Origin: Oscillospiraceae bacterium
GTDB lineage: Bacteria > Bacillota > Clostridia > Oscillospirales > Oscillospiraceae
Direction of reading: 5' to 3'
Length of the DNA stretch: 64,000 bases
NCBI GenBank assembly: GCA_009787625.1
Contig: WQSX01000002.1
Span: 124,001 to 188,000, forward strand
This document shows positions 32,438-40,009 of the stretch, in pieces (the stretch's first letter is position 1; each line of letters opens with the position of its first letter). The notes beneath the pieces were generated by a model that saw only the letters and a list, made by a program, of their open reading frames with translations, was not told where the DNA came from and ran no database searches. The translations under genes and the position numbers were made by a program.

Positions 32438-33427
32438 ATGAAAAAGAAATTTTATACACTTAAGGATGCGCTTGAATTTTACAACAAAAAACCCTCTGGT
32501 GAAGAGGGTGAATGGATAACGTACTCGCGCCAACACGTCATAGAGGTTATAAAAAACGATTATCACGGAAACAAAATGCTTCTAAATGAAAGGTGTATAT
32601 GCAACTGTTCTGGAAAGGCAGAAATTTTTGGGATAACACTGTTTAATGAAAACGCTTCAAGTCCTGATGAAGAATATTTTTTTGACAAACCTTATCCCGA
32701 TGAATGTAAACATTTGCTAAAAAGCAATGACAGATATTCGACATGGGTGATGAATCGTGAATATATGTTAAACTTATTCTTTGAATTGGAAAGGCGGAAA
32801 TTTCCATCAGGAAAACATCAGATTATTAAGGCAAGCAGAAAGCAACTTAAAGATAAACTAGTGGGTCTTATTGAACAACCTATTAAGCAGAACATAAAAG
32901 ATTTAATTTATCAAAAACTCGAACATGAAATGGTCTCATTAGATGAGCAAATTCGTTTAAAAATAGAACATCTAAATGAATGCAATAATGCAGAGAGAAA
33001 TCGCTTTGACAACATCTTGCTTTTCTTCAAAAAACCACAAGTATTCCAAAATATAAACGCCCCAATGATTATTGAATCGTTAGAAAGTAAAAGAAATGAA
33101 TTAAAAGAAGCCACTTTAATTATTGATTGCACTTCAACGTTACAATCACTTAAACGCAGTGTAAATGAAAATTATTGTTTCATCTCAAACGACCAAAGTG
33201 TGCATGAATCGGAAATCACAAAAATTGTAGAAATGTACTTAAAACGTCAAAAGGTAATACTCGATGATTGGGGTAAACTCCATGAGCAGTGGAACAGAAA
33301 CATTAAGAAAGCATACTCATTGAGATATGAGCTTATTGAGGAGATAAGAGCTGAAATTGATTCGATATCAGATGAAGATATAAAAAAATGGGTTAGGTCG
33401 TCCGCAGAAATAGCTGGAATCGGGTAA
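32438..33427 (+). CDS. Hypothetical helical protein of the element
   Basis: I do not recognise this 329-residue protein. The N-terminal third is mixed alpha/beta with CICNC and a later cysteine; the rest is charged and probably forms long helices or coiled coils (residues about 125-325). It is transcribed rightward, opposite to its neighbours, and begins exactly at the end of the 40-bp repeat, which must contain its ribosome site (AGGGAAAT). Cargo or regulatory roles are both possible. Confidence 0.65.
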   Translation: MKKKFYTLKDALEFYNKKPSGEEGEWITYSRQHVIEVIKNDYHGNKMLLNERCICNCSGKAEIFGITLFNENASSPDEEYFFDKPYPDECKHLLKSNDRYSTWVMNREYMLNLFFELERRKFPSGKHQIIKASRKQLKDKLVGLIEQPIKQNIKDLIYQKLEHEMVSLDEQIRLKIEHLNECNNAERNRFDNILLFFKKPQVFQNINAPMIIESLESKRNELKEATLIIDCTSTLQSLKRSVNENYCFISNDQSVHESEITKIVEMYLKRQKVILDDWGKLHEQWNRNIKKAYSLRYELIEEIRAEIDSISDEDIKKWVRSSAEIAGIG

Positions 33428-33470
33428 CTGTAAAAATTATTCGCTTGGGTTGTCGCTATTCTATGTTAAA

Positions 33471-34637
33471 CTATCTGTTTCCTTTTGCCCGATTATGAGT
33501 TTTGCAAAGCATTTCACAATTTGATATGTCAGTTGCTCCGCCCCTGCTCCATGCCTGTACATGGTCTGCGTCCATATCTTTAATCGCCCATATTTTTGTT
33601 TTATTGGAATCGTGACCGATTGCACATAAAGGGCAGTTTGATGTGCCATTTGTATTTGCGTGCTCTGTCTGCTGTCTAAACACTGCTTGCTTTACAGCAT
33701 CGTCAAAAACTCTGACATCAATTAGTTTTGTATCTTGCTCACCGCCTAAGATATACTCAATGATACCTTTTTTATTCTTTACATAATAGTCACCATACAG
33801 GCGTTGTAGCGTGGCTGATACTTCGGTGGGATTGTATGAATTTCGGTAGTAAGTTTCATAGAGCCTACCCCACTCCAGTCCTCGCATTTCCTTTTCAACA
33901 TCAGAGAACACACCAGACGCCCAGTCAATGACGGTATTAAAATATGTTTTCAACTCATTTATATTGTCGTTTCTCCGATTTGCCGACATATATCCATCAA
34001 TATCCTGACCTTTAGAACTGGCTACCCATGACAACGCCACCTCTAAAAGTTCTTGCCTTTGCGGAGTGCCTTTGACATAGGCACTCCATTTTTGAATGTT
34101 TGCATTATTAGAGTTGCTGAATTCTGTTTTTGCCTGAGTGACAAATTCGCCTGAGTACACTGCATTGCGTTCCTCTTGAGAGTTTATAGGCACTCCTGCT
34201 ATATTGATTGTCTTAAACCATTCCTTTATCTCGCTCTCTTCTCCCACGCAGTGATAGACAAGCAAAGTGCTGTTCATTATTTTATCCTGGAGTTCACCAT
34301 CAAGAGAGTCAAATAATTGTTCTCGCCCATTGTAGATAATTGCAAACTTCTTAGTCACGAATCTCCCGATAGAAGTAATGCGTTGCTGTCCGTCAAGCAC
34401 TTCAAATTTATCATCGGTTATATTATTAAAGTAAATTAGTCCGAGCGGATAACCTTTCAATAGTGAGTCAATTACAGCAACATCTTTTTTGCCGTCTGCA
34501 TAAATATAGTTGCGTTGGTATTCAGGTTGGATTGTCAGTTTGCCCGATAACCCAAAGAGACCTCTGCCCTCTAATTCGTTGTATACAAAGCCATCAACTA
34601 TTTTTTTTACCGTGTATTCTTCAAGTTTTGCTTTCAT
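33471..34637 (-). CDS. DUF262 and HNH nuclease protein
   Basis: The first 200 residues form a DUF262 (ParB/GmrS-like) domain: IQPEYQRNYIY, then GYPLGLIYFN and EVLDGQQRITSI, whose DGQQR motif is the hallmark. The last 50 residues are an HNH nuclease: CPLC, then MDADHVQAWSRGG and CKTHNRAKGNR. Length is 388 residues. Proteins of this class include GmrSD-type modification-dependent nucleases. It lies 10 bases after an EcoRI-family methyltransferase and shares its operon. The pair probably forms a restriction or modification-linked defence unit; specificity is unknown. AAGGAG precedes the ATG. Confidence 0.85.
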   Translation of the reverse strand: MKAKLEEYTVKKIVDGFVYNELEGRGLFGLSGKLTIQPEYQRNYIYADGKKDVAVIDSLLKGYPLGLIYFNNITDDKFEVLDGQQRITSIGRFVTKKFAIIYNGREQLFDSLDGELQDKIMNSTLLVYHCVGEESEIKEWFKTINIAGVPINSQEERNAVYSGEFVTQAKTEFSNSNNANIQKWSAYVKGTPQRQELLEVALSWVASSKGQDIDGYMSANRRNDNINELKTYFNTVIDWASGVFSDVEKEMRGLEWGRLYETYYRNSYNPTEVSATLQRLYGDYYVKNKKGIIEYILGGEQDTKLIDVRVFDDAVKQAVFRQQTEHANTNGTSNCPLCAIGHDSNKTKIWAIKDMDADHVQAWSRGGATDISNCEMLCKTHNRAKGNR

Positions 34638-34647
34638 TAGTCGCTCC

Positions 34648-35817
34648 TTAGATATGTTTAATCAGAATGCGCTGATATACTTTTTCTAATAATCCGTTTT
34701 TTTCTAAAACACCACTTGCGTTTAGGTCATATGTGCCATTCTTTCCGAACTTAGCAAAATAAGCCTGCTGGCACTCTGCGGAAGTATAAACTTTAGTCTT
34801 TAAACCATATAAATCAAGGTTTTCGCACATACCCACAATTTCAAATTGCTCTGGACAGTATTTATCAAGAAATGATATAGGTACACCCATTATTCCGTCA
34901 TAATCGGAGGGCGTAGAATTTGTGTAAGGAACATCTATAGCATCATAATTATCATAATTATCATAATTATTTTTACCTCTAATTTCTTTGTGCTTGCTGA
35001 ATTTTAAATTATCAGCCATAGTCATAAGTGGTAATGGCTGATGTCTGCGACCGTGGTCAATATTTGTAAACCAACGAACACCCTTGACCCTAATAAATTT
35101 CTTTCCATTTTCATCAACTCCACAATTCGACGCATAAAGGTCGAAATTATCTGGAACGTTAAATTTTCTATCACCGCTTGAAATACTCGGTCCAAGCCAC
35201 GCTTGATTTTCTTTAATCAAAGGAAAAACCTCTTTATAAGTAATTGCGTTCATATTGCCAATAATCAAAAACTGTTTTTTTGCTTCAAGAATCCATGTTA
35301 GAAACTCTCGAAATAGTGAAAAAGGAGGGTTAGTGATTATTATATCAGCTTCATCACGCAAGTTTTTAACTTCATCGCTACGAAAGTCTCCATCACCCTC
35401 TAACCGGACTAGAGTGTTTTTTTTGTTTTCGAGAAGCCACTCAACATCAAGCAAATTAACGGCCCCATCTTTATTGAAATCTTTAACTTCGGTAATTTCA
35501 ATTTTGTGCGGAACTCCTGTAGTTTTATTAGTTTTAGGCTCATCTTTAAATAAAGTCAGTTGTGTATTTGCTATAGGGGAGCCTTTGTAACAAGTTGCAA
35601 TCAGCTTTTTCAGTCCAAAACTATTAAAGGACAGGGCAAAAAATTTAAGAAAATTACTTTCATAGGGGTCGTCACAGGGACAGAGTATTGTTTTTCCTCT
35701 GAAGACATCAGGGTTGTACTCTAAGTATGCATTTACTTCTCGCTCTATATCTGTCCATTGGGTATAAAATTCGTCATTTTTTGCTTTTTTTGCTTTTGTT
35801 AAATCTGCATTTGCCAT
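34648..35817 (-). CDS. EcoRI-family adenine-specific DNA methyltransferase
   Basis: The 389-residue protein begins with KNDEFYTQWTDIEREV, has PCDDPYESNF, the catalytic NPPF motif (IIITNPPFSLFREF) near residue 160, and GVRWFTNIDHGRR, all typical of M.EcoRI relatives, which methylate adenine. M.EcoRI itself is about 326 residues; this one is longer. The stretch NYDNYDNYD is encoded by a perfect three-copy 9-bp tandem repeat. No EcoRI-like endonuclease is present; a DUF262-HNH protein takes its place downstream. AAAGGAG precedes the ATG. Confidence 0.85.
   Translation of the reverse strand: MANADLTKAKKAKNDEFYTQWTDIEREVNAYLEYNPDVFRGKTILCPCDDPYESNFLKFFALSFNSFGLKKLIATCYKGSPIANTQLTLFKDEPKTNKTTGVPHKIEITEVKDFNKDGAVNLLDVEWLLENKKNTLVRLEGDGDFRSDEVKNLRDEADIIITNPPFSLFREFLTWILEAKKQFLIIGNMNAITYKEVFPLIKENQAWLGPSISSGDRKFNVPDNFDLYASNCGVDENGKKFIRVKGVRWFTNIDHGRRHQPLPLMTMADNLKFSKHKEIRGKNNYDNYDNYDAIDVPYTNSTPSDYDGIMGVPISFLDKYCPEQFEIVGMCENLDLYGLKTKVYTSAECQQAYFAKFGKNGTYDLNASGVLEKNGLLEKVYQRILIKHI
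34942..34968. repeat. 9-bp tandem repeat in the methyltransferase gene
   Basis: ATCATAATT occurs three times without a gap, encoding NYD three times on the minus strand. Copy-number change would keep the frame. Confidence 0.9.
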
Positions 35818-35978
35818 AATTAGCTCCTTTTGCGTTGCTGTTTGGTAAACTTTCCTGCGCCTTATGTTGTGGTGATATTATATACAGAAACCGATGAAAT
35901 TGCAAGGCAAAATCTGTGCGTTACAATTCAGTCAAAAAGCCGTTTATTCTTTTGAATCTACTGCTCAAGTTAAGCTGT

Positions 35979-36401
35979 TTACAGTCTAAAAGTGGCAAGC
36001 AAATGCTTCTTTTTACTGATATTTTTGCACTTTAGACAGATTAGTTCTTTATCGGTAGAAAGTCTCATTAGATACATTTTTTCATCATTAGTCAAGTATC
36101 TCATTGTTATTCGCTCATCATTATTATCAAAGCAACTAGCACAATACTCACCACTCTCACCCTCAAATTTAACGTAAGAGTAGCCAGAAAAACGTATAAC
36201 TCGCCCTCTCCAATCTTCAATGCGTTCTTGCTTCATGTTTTCATTTCTGCTATTTGCATCATTGTCTTGATAGAGATTGAATGTGTTATTATCGCCCCTA
36301 GACTTAATATGCGATTTGTTCGAGTTTTTGATAGAGTTGCCCCTTGGCTCTTTTGAAAACAACGATTTAATAAATTTAATGACAGTCATTATATAATCCA
36401 T
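35979..36401 (-). CDS. Hypothetical protein with zinc-ribbon-like C-terminus
   Basis: The 140-residue protein has a basic N-terminal segment, a polar middle and a C-terminal part with two CxxC pairs (CASC and CLKC, about 27 residues apart), which could bind one zinc ion. I do not recognise the family. It has a promoter at 36438-36465 and GGAGG 11 bases before the ATG, so it is probably expressed. It lies upstream of the methyltransferase gene, separated by 161 bases. Confidence 0.6.
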   Translation of the reverse strand: MDYIMTVIKFIKSLFSKEPRGNSIKNSNKSHIKSRGDNNTFNLYQDNDANSRNENMKQERIEDWRGRVIRFSGYSYVKFEGESGEYCASCFDNNDERITMRYLTNDEKMYLMRLSTDKELICLKCKNISKKKHLLATFRL

Positions 36402-36437
36402 CTTGCATTAGTCCTCCACAATATATTGTATAAATGC

Positions 36438-36465
36438 AGTGTAATGTATTTGCTTTGTTTGTCAA
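36438..36465 (-). promoter_or_regulatory. Sigma-A promoter of the zinc-ribbon gene
   Basis: On the minus strand TTGACA (36465-36460) and TACACT (36443-36438) are 16 bp apart. Confidence 0.55.
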
Positions 36466-36587
36466 TAGCTAATTTTCGAGCTGAGTTAAAATAATCGAAT
36501 ATTTCCTCGCATAATATCATGGAAAACTCTGCCGTATCAATTGACAAGGCGATTATTCTCAAATTTAAGCATAGCACCATATAATTA

Positions 36588-36702
36588 AATACCCTGCGAG
36601 GGGAGTAAGGTATTAAAAACATAGGTCAAGAACTGGTAGAAATTTTATCTGCGGATAAATTTTCTATCGCAAGTGCTTTCAGCATTCTTGACCTATGTTT
36701 TT
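36588..36702. ncRNA. Large imperfect hairpin structure (candidate ncRNA or origin)
   Basis: AAAAACATAGGTCAAGAA (36615-36632) and its exact reverse complement (36685-36702) form an 18-bp stem. Inside it, TAGAAATTTTATC and GATAAATTTTCTA pair with one mismatch. Just upstream, AATACC/GGTATT and CCCT/AGGG make a smaller stem. The remaining 36403-36790 gap holds no gene I can support. Confidence 0.6.
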
Positions 36703-36790
36703 TGCTATGCACCAATCTGAGCATAAGCACCTTGACAATTGAATATACATCAGGAGCAACCAAAAATATTTTTTAGGAGGAATACCGAAC

Positions 36791-37300
36791 ATGAAAACTT
36801 TTATTTATTTCAAGCCACAGCCTGAAACTCTGGAAGAATTAAAATCTGCATATCGCAAGTTAGCGATGATTCATCACCCCGACCGTGGCGGTAATACCGA
36901 GACGATGAAAGCGGTCAACGCTGAGTATGATTTGCTTTTTGAAGTTCTAAAGAATATACACCGCACAAAGGACGGAGAAAAGTACACGGCACGACAGCCG
37001 ACGTCAGAAACCGCTGAGAACTTTAAAGACTTGATAGCGGAGCTGATGAGAATGGACGAGATAACGATTGAAGTTATCGGGTGCTTTGTTTGGGTCACTG
37101 GTAACACCAAGCCATACAAGGAGCAGTTAAAGTCTCTGCGTTTTTTGTGGCATAGCAAAAAATCTGCGTGGTATCTTAAACCCGAAGATTATAAACGTCA
37201 GAGCCGTAAGGATTATAGTTTTGATGAAATTCGGACTATGTACGGTTCGGGTGGTAAGGTCATTAGTCACGGTACTGTGAAGATTGATGAGAGTGCGTAG
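36791..37300 (+). CDS. J-domain (DnaJ-like) protein
   Basis: The 169-residue protein carries a J domain in its first 60 residues with the HPD motif (IHHPDRGGNTETMKAVNAEY). The remaining part has a strand-rich WVTGNTKPYKEQLK and KKSAWYLKPEDY region seen in proteins of clostridial mobile elements. J domains stimulate Hsp70; what this one recruits DnaK to is unknown, perhaps Rep or its complexes. AGGAGG precedes the ATG closely, and the structured region lies upstream. Confidence 0.8.
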   Translation: MKTFIYFKPQPETLEELKSAYRKLAMIHHPDRGGNTETMKAVNAEYDLLFEVLKNIHRTKDGEKYTARQPTSETAENFKDLIAELMRMDEITIEVIGCFVWVTGNTKPYKEQLKSLRFLWHSKKSAWYLKPEDYKRQSRKDYSFDEIRTMYGSGGKVISHGTVKIDESA

Positions 37301-37418
37301 GGCGAACGAAAACGGCAGGGTGCGAAGTAAAATTTGCACCTTGCTGCTCTCGGAATTTTGGAAGTAGACATTAAACCTGAAACACAATAATCGTAAATAA
37401 AAGTATACGACATTCGTG

Positions 37419-37447
37419 TTGACGACGTTTCTGAAATAGTATATACT
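37419..37447 (+). promoter_or_regulatory. Sigma-A promoter of the regulator-integrase operon
   Basis: TTGACG and TATACT are separated by 17 bp, 22 bp upstream of the XRE gene start. Confidence 0.7.
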
Positions 37448-37469
37448 GTTCTTGAAAGGGATTGATTCA

Positions 37470-37829
37470 ATGACAGATATATTTTCAGAAAGGCTAAGAG
37501 CGTTAAGAGAGGGTATGGGCATATCACAGGCAAAGATTGCAAAACTTGTCGGAACGACACAGGCAAGCATTAACCGCTACGAAAATAGAGTTGGCTTGCC
37601 CCCTCATGCGACATTACTATGGTACGCTGATTATTTTGATGTTTCACTCGATTACATCTATGGCAGAACAGACAAACCAGAAGGGAAATTATACGATTAT
37701 CAGCCAAAGATTATTGATGATAGTGAAGAAATGCAGAAATTTATAGAGATGTGCTTTGACCCGAAATCACCGATGAATGACAGATTAAAGCAAACTCTAT
37801 TAGAAATGGTGAAAGGGGAAAATGTATGA
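37470..37829 (+). CDS. XRE-family transcriptional regulator
   Basis: The 119-residue protein has an N-terminal helix-turn-helix of the Cro/CI type (GISQAKIAKLVGTTQASINRYE) and a short acidic C-terminal part. It shares an operon and a 4-base overlap (ATGA) with the integrase, so it probably controls excision. ATGACAGAT behind GAAAGGGA is the start; the TTG at 37452 lies in the ribosome-site region. Confidence 0.88.
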   Translation: MTDIFSERLRALREGMGISQAKIAKLVGTTQASINRYENRVGLPPHATLLWYADYFDVSLDYIYGRTDKPEGKLYDYQPKIIDDSEEMQKFIEMCFDPKSPMNDRLKQTLLEMVKGENV

Positions 37830-39355
37830 ATGTAGTTTTTTATGGTCGATATAGTGCTTTAGGTCAGTCAGAACAGAGCATTGAGGGGCAGAGGAAAGTA
37901 TGTTATGAATTTGCCGAGCGTAATGGTTACAAAATTATTGCCGAGTATATCGACAGAGCGATTTCAGGTACAGATGCAGATAACCGCCCTGAATTTCAAA
38001 GAATGATTGCCGATAGTGCAAAACGACAATTTCAAGGCGTTCTTGTGTATCAGCTCGACCGTTTTGCGAGAAATCGCTATGATTCTGCAACGTATAAATC
38101 CAAACTAAAAAAGAATGGTGTCAAGGTATTATCTGCGAGAGAAAACATTTCGGACGATGCAAGCGGTGTGCTTATGGAATCCGTTTTAGAGGGTATGGCA
38201 GAATATTTCTCTGCGGAGCTTTCGCAAAAGGTCAAACGTGGCTTGGCTTTGACTGCTGAGAAATGCGAATATACAGGCAGTTATGCTCCCCTTGGCTACA
38301 AGGTTGTTGATAAAAAAATTGTGTTGCATGAAGATGAGTTTCTTGTTGTCAAACGTATGTTTGATATGTATATCTCAGGTAAAACAATGGTTGATATAAT
38401 CCGCCACCTTGACAGTATCGGGATTAAAACAAGGCACGGCAACTCATACCACAAAGATACAATCAGGCGTATTTTGACTAATAGAAAGTATCTCGGTATT
38501 TATATTTATGATGGTGTTGAAGTCGCTGATGGTATACCAAGGATTATTGATGATAGCACTTTTAATGAGGCTCAAGAAATGCTTGCGAAAAACAAGAAAG
38601 CACCTGCAAGGCAAAAAGCAGTTGAGGAAAATTACTTACTCACAACAAAACTATTCTGCGGACATTGCCTTAGTGCCATAGTGGGTGATAGCGGTCACTC
38701 TCGAAACGGCACAATTCATCAGTATTATAGATGCATTACTCGCAAGCGAAAAGGCTCGTGCAGTATGAAAACGATTAAAAAGACAGACCTTGAAAACTTA
38801 GTTGTTAAGCGTGTTTTAGATGGATTGACTGATGAAAAAATAAATAAAATGGCAAAAGAAATCGCCGACCTTTCAATCGCTGAAAGTAACACCGATACCA
38901 TCAAAAGATTGAGAAAGTCACTAAAAGAGAACGAAATTGCCACAGCGAACTTAATAAAAGCGATAGAAGCCGGCAAGGCTGTTGATGTTATATCAGAACA
39001 AATAGAGAAACGGCAAAACGAAAAAAAAGACCTCGAAAGTCGGATTGCACATGAGATGTTGATGCGCCCTGTCCTCACATTTGAAGAAGTAAAATTTTTC
39101 TTTGAACGGTTTAAGTGTGGCGATGTGAGTGATTATAATTACCGCACAAGCGTTATTGATGTGCTTGTGGATAAAATACTGGTATATGACGGTGATAATG
39201 CTCGTGTCGAAATCTATTGCCGTGCCAGTGAAAATTGCCTTGAAATGCCAATATCCGAACCACATCAAAGCGGTTCGGATAAGGCGCACTTGGCTCCCCA
39301 AGCTGGACTCGAACCAGCGACCCTGCGGTTAACAGCCGCATGCTCTACCAACTGA
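37826..39355 (+). CDS. Large serine recombinase (integrase)
   Basis: The 509-residue protein has an N-terminal resolvase domain with the catalytic serine at residue 10 (FYGRYSALGQ), followed by LDRFARN, a recombinase domain and a zinc ribbon (CGHC and later cysteines, about 277-312), then a coiled coil. It would integrate and excise the element. The last 31 residues are odd: from about 39262 on the codons come from the chromosome beyond the candidate att core, and the last 21 run through tRNA-Asn in antisense. In the excised circle the gene would end differently. Confidence 0.93.
   Translation: MNVVFYGRYSALGQSEQSIEGQRKVCYEFAERNGYKIIAEYIDRAISGTDADNRPEFQRMIADSAKRQFQGVLVYQLDRFARNRYDSATYKSKLKKNGVKVLSARENISDDASGVLMESVLEGMAEYFSAELSQKVKRGLALTAEKCEYTGSYAPLGYKVVDKKIVLHEDEFLVVKRMFDMYISGKTMVDIIRHLDSIGIKTRHGNSYHKDTIRRILTNRKYLGIYIYDGVEVADGIPRIIDDSTFNEAQEMLAKNKKAPARQKAVEENYLLTTKLFCGHCLSAIVGDSGHSRNGTIHQYYRCITRKRKGSCSMKTIKKTDLENLVVKRVLDGLTDEKINKMAKEIADLSIAESNTDTIKRLRKSLKENEIATANLIKAIEAGKAVDVISEQIEKRQNEKKDLESRIAHEMLMRPVLTFEEVKFFFERFKCGDVSDYNYRTSVIDVLVDKILVYDGDNARVEIYCRASENCLEMPISEPHQSGSDKAHLAPQAGLEPATLRLTAACSTN
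39253..39280. other. Candidate right attachment core with inverted repeat
   Basis: ATCCGAACC (39253-39261) and GGTTCGGAT (39272-39280) form a 9-bp inverted repeat 10 bp from the CCA end of tRNA-Asn. Its left arm plus AC is the 11-bp sequence repeated at 28493. In the chromosome the hairpin could be the terminator of the tRNA. Confidence 0.55.
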
Positions 39356-39366
39356 GCTATTGAGGA
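39291..39366 (-). tRNA. tRNA-Asn(GTT)
   Basis: The 76-nt gene has a full cloverleaf, with acceptor arms TCCTCAA/TTGGGGA, the D arm GCTC/GAGC, anticodon loop CTGTTAA with GTT, a TTCGAGT T loop and encoded CCA. The integrase frame overlaps it by 65 nt on the other strand. A promoter lies at 39445-39473. Confidence 0.97.
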
Positions 39367-39444
39367 ATATCTGAGCCCGATATTTCAGGCTCTCCGCGTT
39401 TCAGCGCAACAATAAAAATAGAGTCGCAAAAAACGCACTATGTT

Positions 39445-39473
39445 ATGCTACAACATAAATCGAAATTTGTCAA
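39445..39473 (-). promoter_or_regulatory. Probable tRNA-Asn promoter
   Basis: On the minus strand TTGACA (39473-39468) and TAGCAT (39450-39445) are 17 bp apart, about 75 bp upstream of the mature tRNA. Confidence 0.55.
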
Positions 39474-39493
39474 GAGCAATCTATATTAATTCA

Positions 39494-39907
39494 TCAAATT
39501 ACGGCGAGGTCCGTAAAGTATGCTCGTAAAATCAAGTCCAAAGATAACCCTAAATCGCCATTGACTCGCTCAACCAACCTCAAAGAAATATCGTCAATGT
39601 CTTTCTCTGTTGTGAGTTCTTCCATGGTGAGCTCGCCCAACACTGCAAGTATGGAGTGCCTTATGACAAATACAAGTGTATTTAGCTCTTCTATAGCAGC
39701 TTCATCCATAACCTCAAAAACCATAGAAGCGCGAACTTGCCTGCGCGGGTCGTCATGGTTGAAATTTGTAGTGAAAGCTGTGCCGGGATTGAAAATATGA
39801 ACCGCTGGAACTCTGGGGGGAGCAGATTCGCACGCCGCGAGCAAGAACATGCCTGCCAAGACAACAGACACAAGTGGAACTATTTTCTTGAAAATCGCCT
39901 TTATCAC
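39494..39907 (-). CDS. FliL-like flagellar protein made as a lipoprotein
   Basis: The 137-residue protein has a lipoprotein signal peptide ending in LLAAC, and the mature part follows the FliL pattern: NPGTAFTTNFNHDDPRRQVRA, then IRHSILAVLGELTMEEL, and a C-terminal LRAYFTDLAVI. FliL proteins surround the flagellar stator and normally have a membrane helix; here lipid would anchor it. GTG at 39907 is 8 bases after GGAGG; ATG at 39913 lies too close to it. No other flagellar basal-body gene is adjacent. Confidence 0.75.
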   Translation of the reverse strand: MIKAIFKKIVPLVSVVLAGMFLLAACESAPPRVPAVHIFNPGTAFTTNFNHDDPRRQVRASMVFEVMDEAAIEELNTLVFVIRHSILAVLGELTMEELTTEKDIDDISLRLVERVNGDLGLSLDLILRAYFTDLAVI

Positions 39908-40009
39908 ATTCATGTCCTCCATGTAAATTTCTATGCATATGATACCGTCTTTTTGCGAAAATGTCAAGACGGGAGAGCGTACTCTTTTAGGATTGTAATT
40001 GTTAATTTA

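Larger units (their letters stand above)
28493..39263. mobile_element. Integrated element with serine integrase, HUH Rep and FtsK-like ATPase
   Basis: The element is about 10.8 kb between two copies of ATCCGAACCAC. Leftward genes: a 121-residue protein and an FtsK/TcpA-like ATPase; a 117-residue protein, Rep and a 61-residue protein; a methyltransferase with a DUF262-HNH protein; a zinc-ribbon protein. Rightward genes: a 329-residue unknown, a J-domain protein, an XRE regulator and the serine integrase. No relaxase other than Rep and no secretion-system genes are seen, so it is likely an integrative mobilizable or Rep/FtsK-driven element. It looks more AT-rich than the flanks. The exact left end is inferred. 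Confidence 0.7.

Noticed and set aside
34942-34968. Tandem repeat as a phase-variation switch
   Set aside because: The unit is 9 bp, so changes in copy number keep the reading frame.
36389-36622. 77-residue minus-strand frame
   Set aside because: It overlaps a promoter and part of a hairpin region and has no ribosome site; residue composition is not protein-like.
39253-39280. Certain terminator of tRNA-Asn
   Set aside because: The hairpin is good but in the integrated state no T tract follows it on the minus strand, so termination is unproven.
28471-39296. TTGGCTC at 28471 as the attachment core matching the tRNA-Asn end
   Set aside because: Only seven bases match; the 11-bp ATCCGAACCAC pair fits the integrase frame better.
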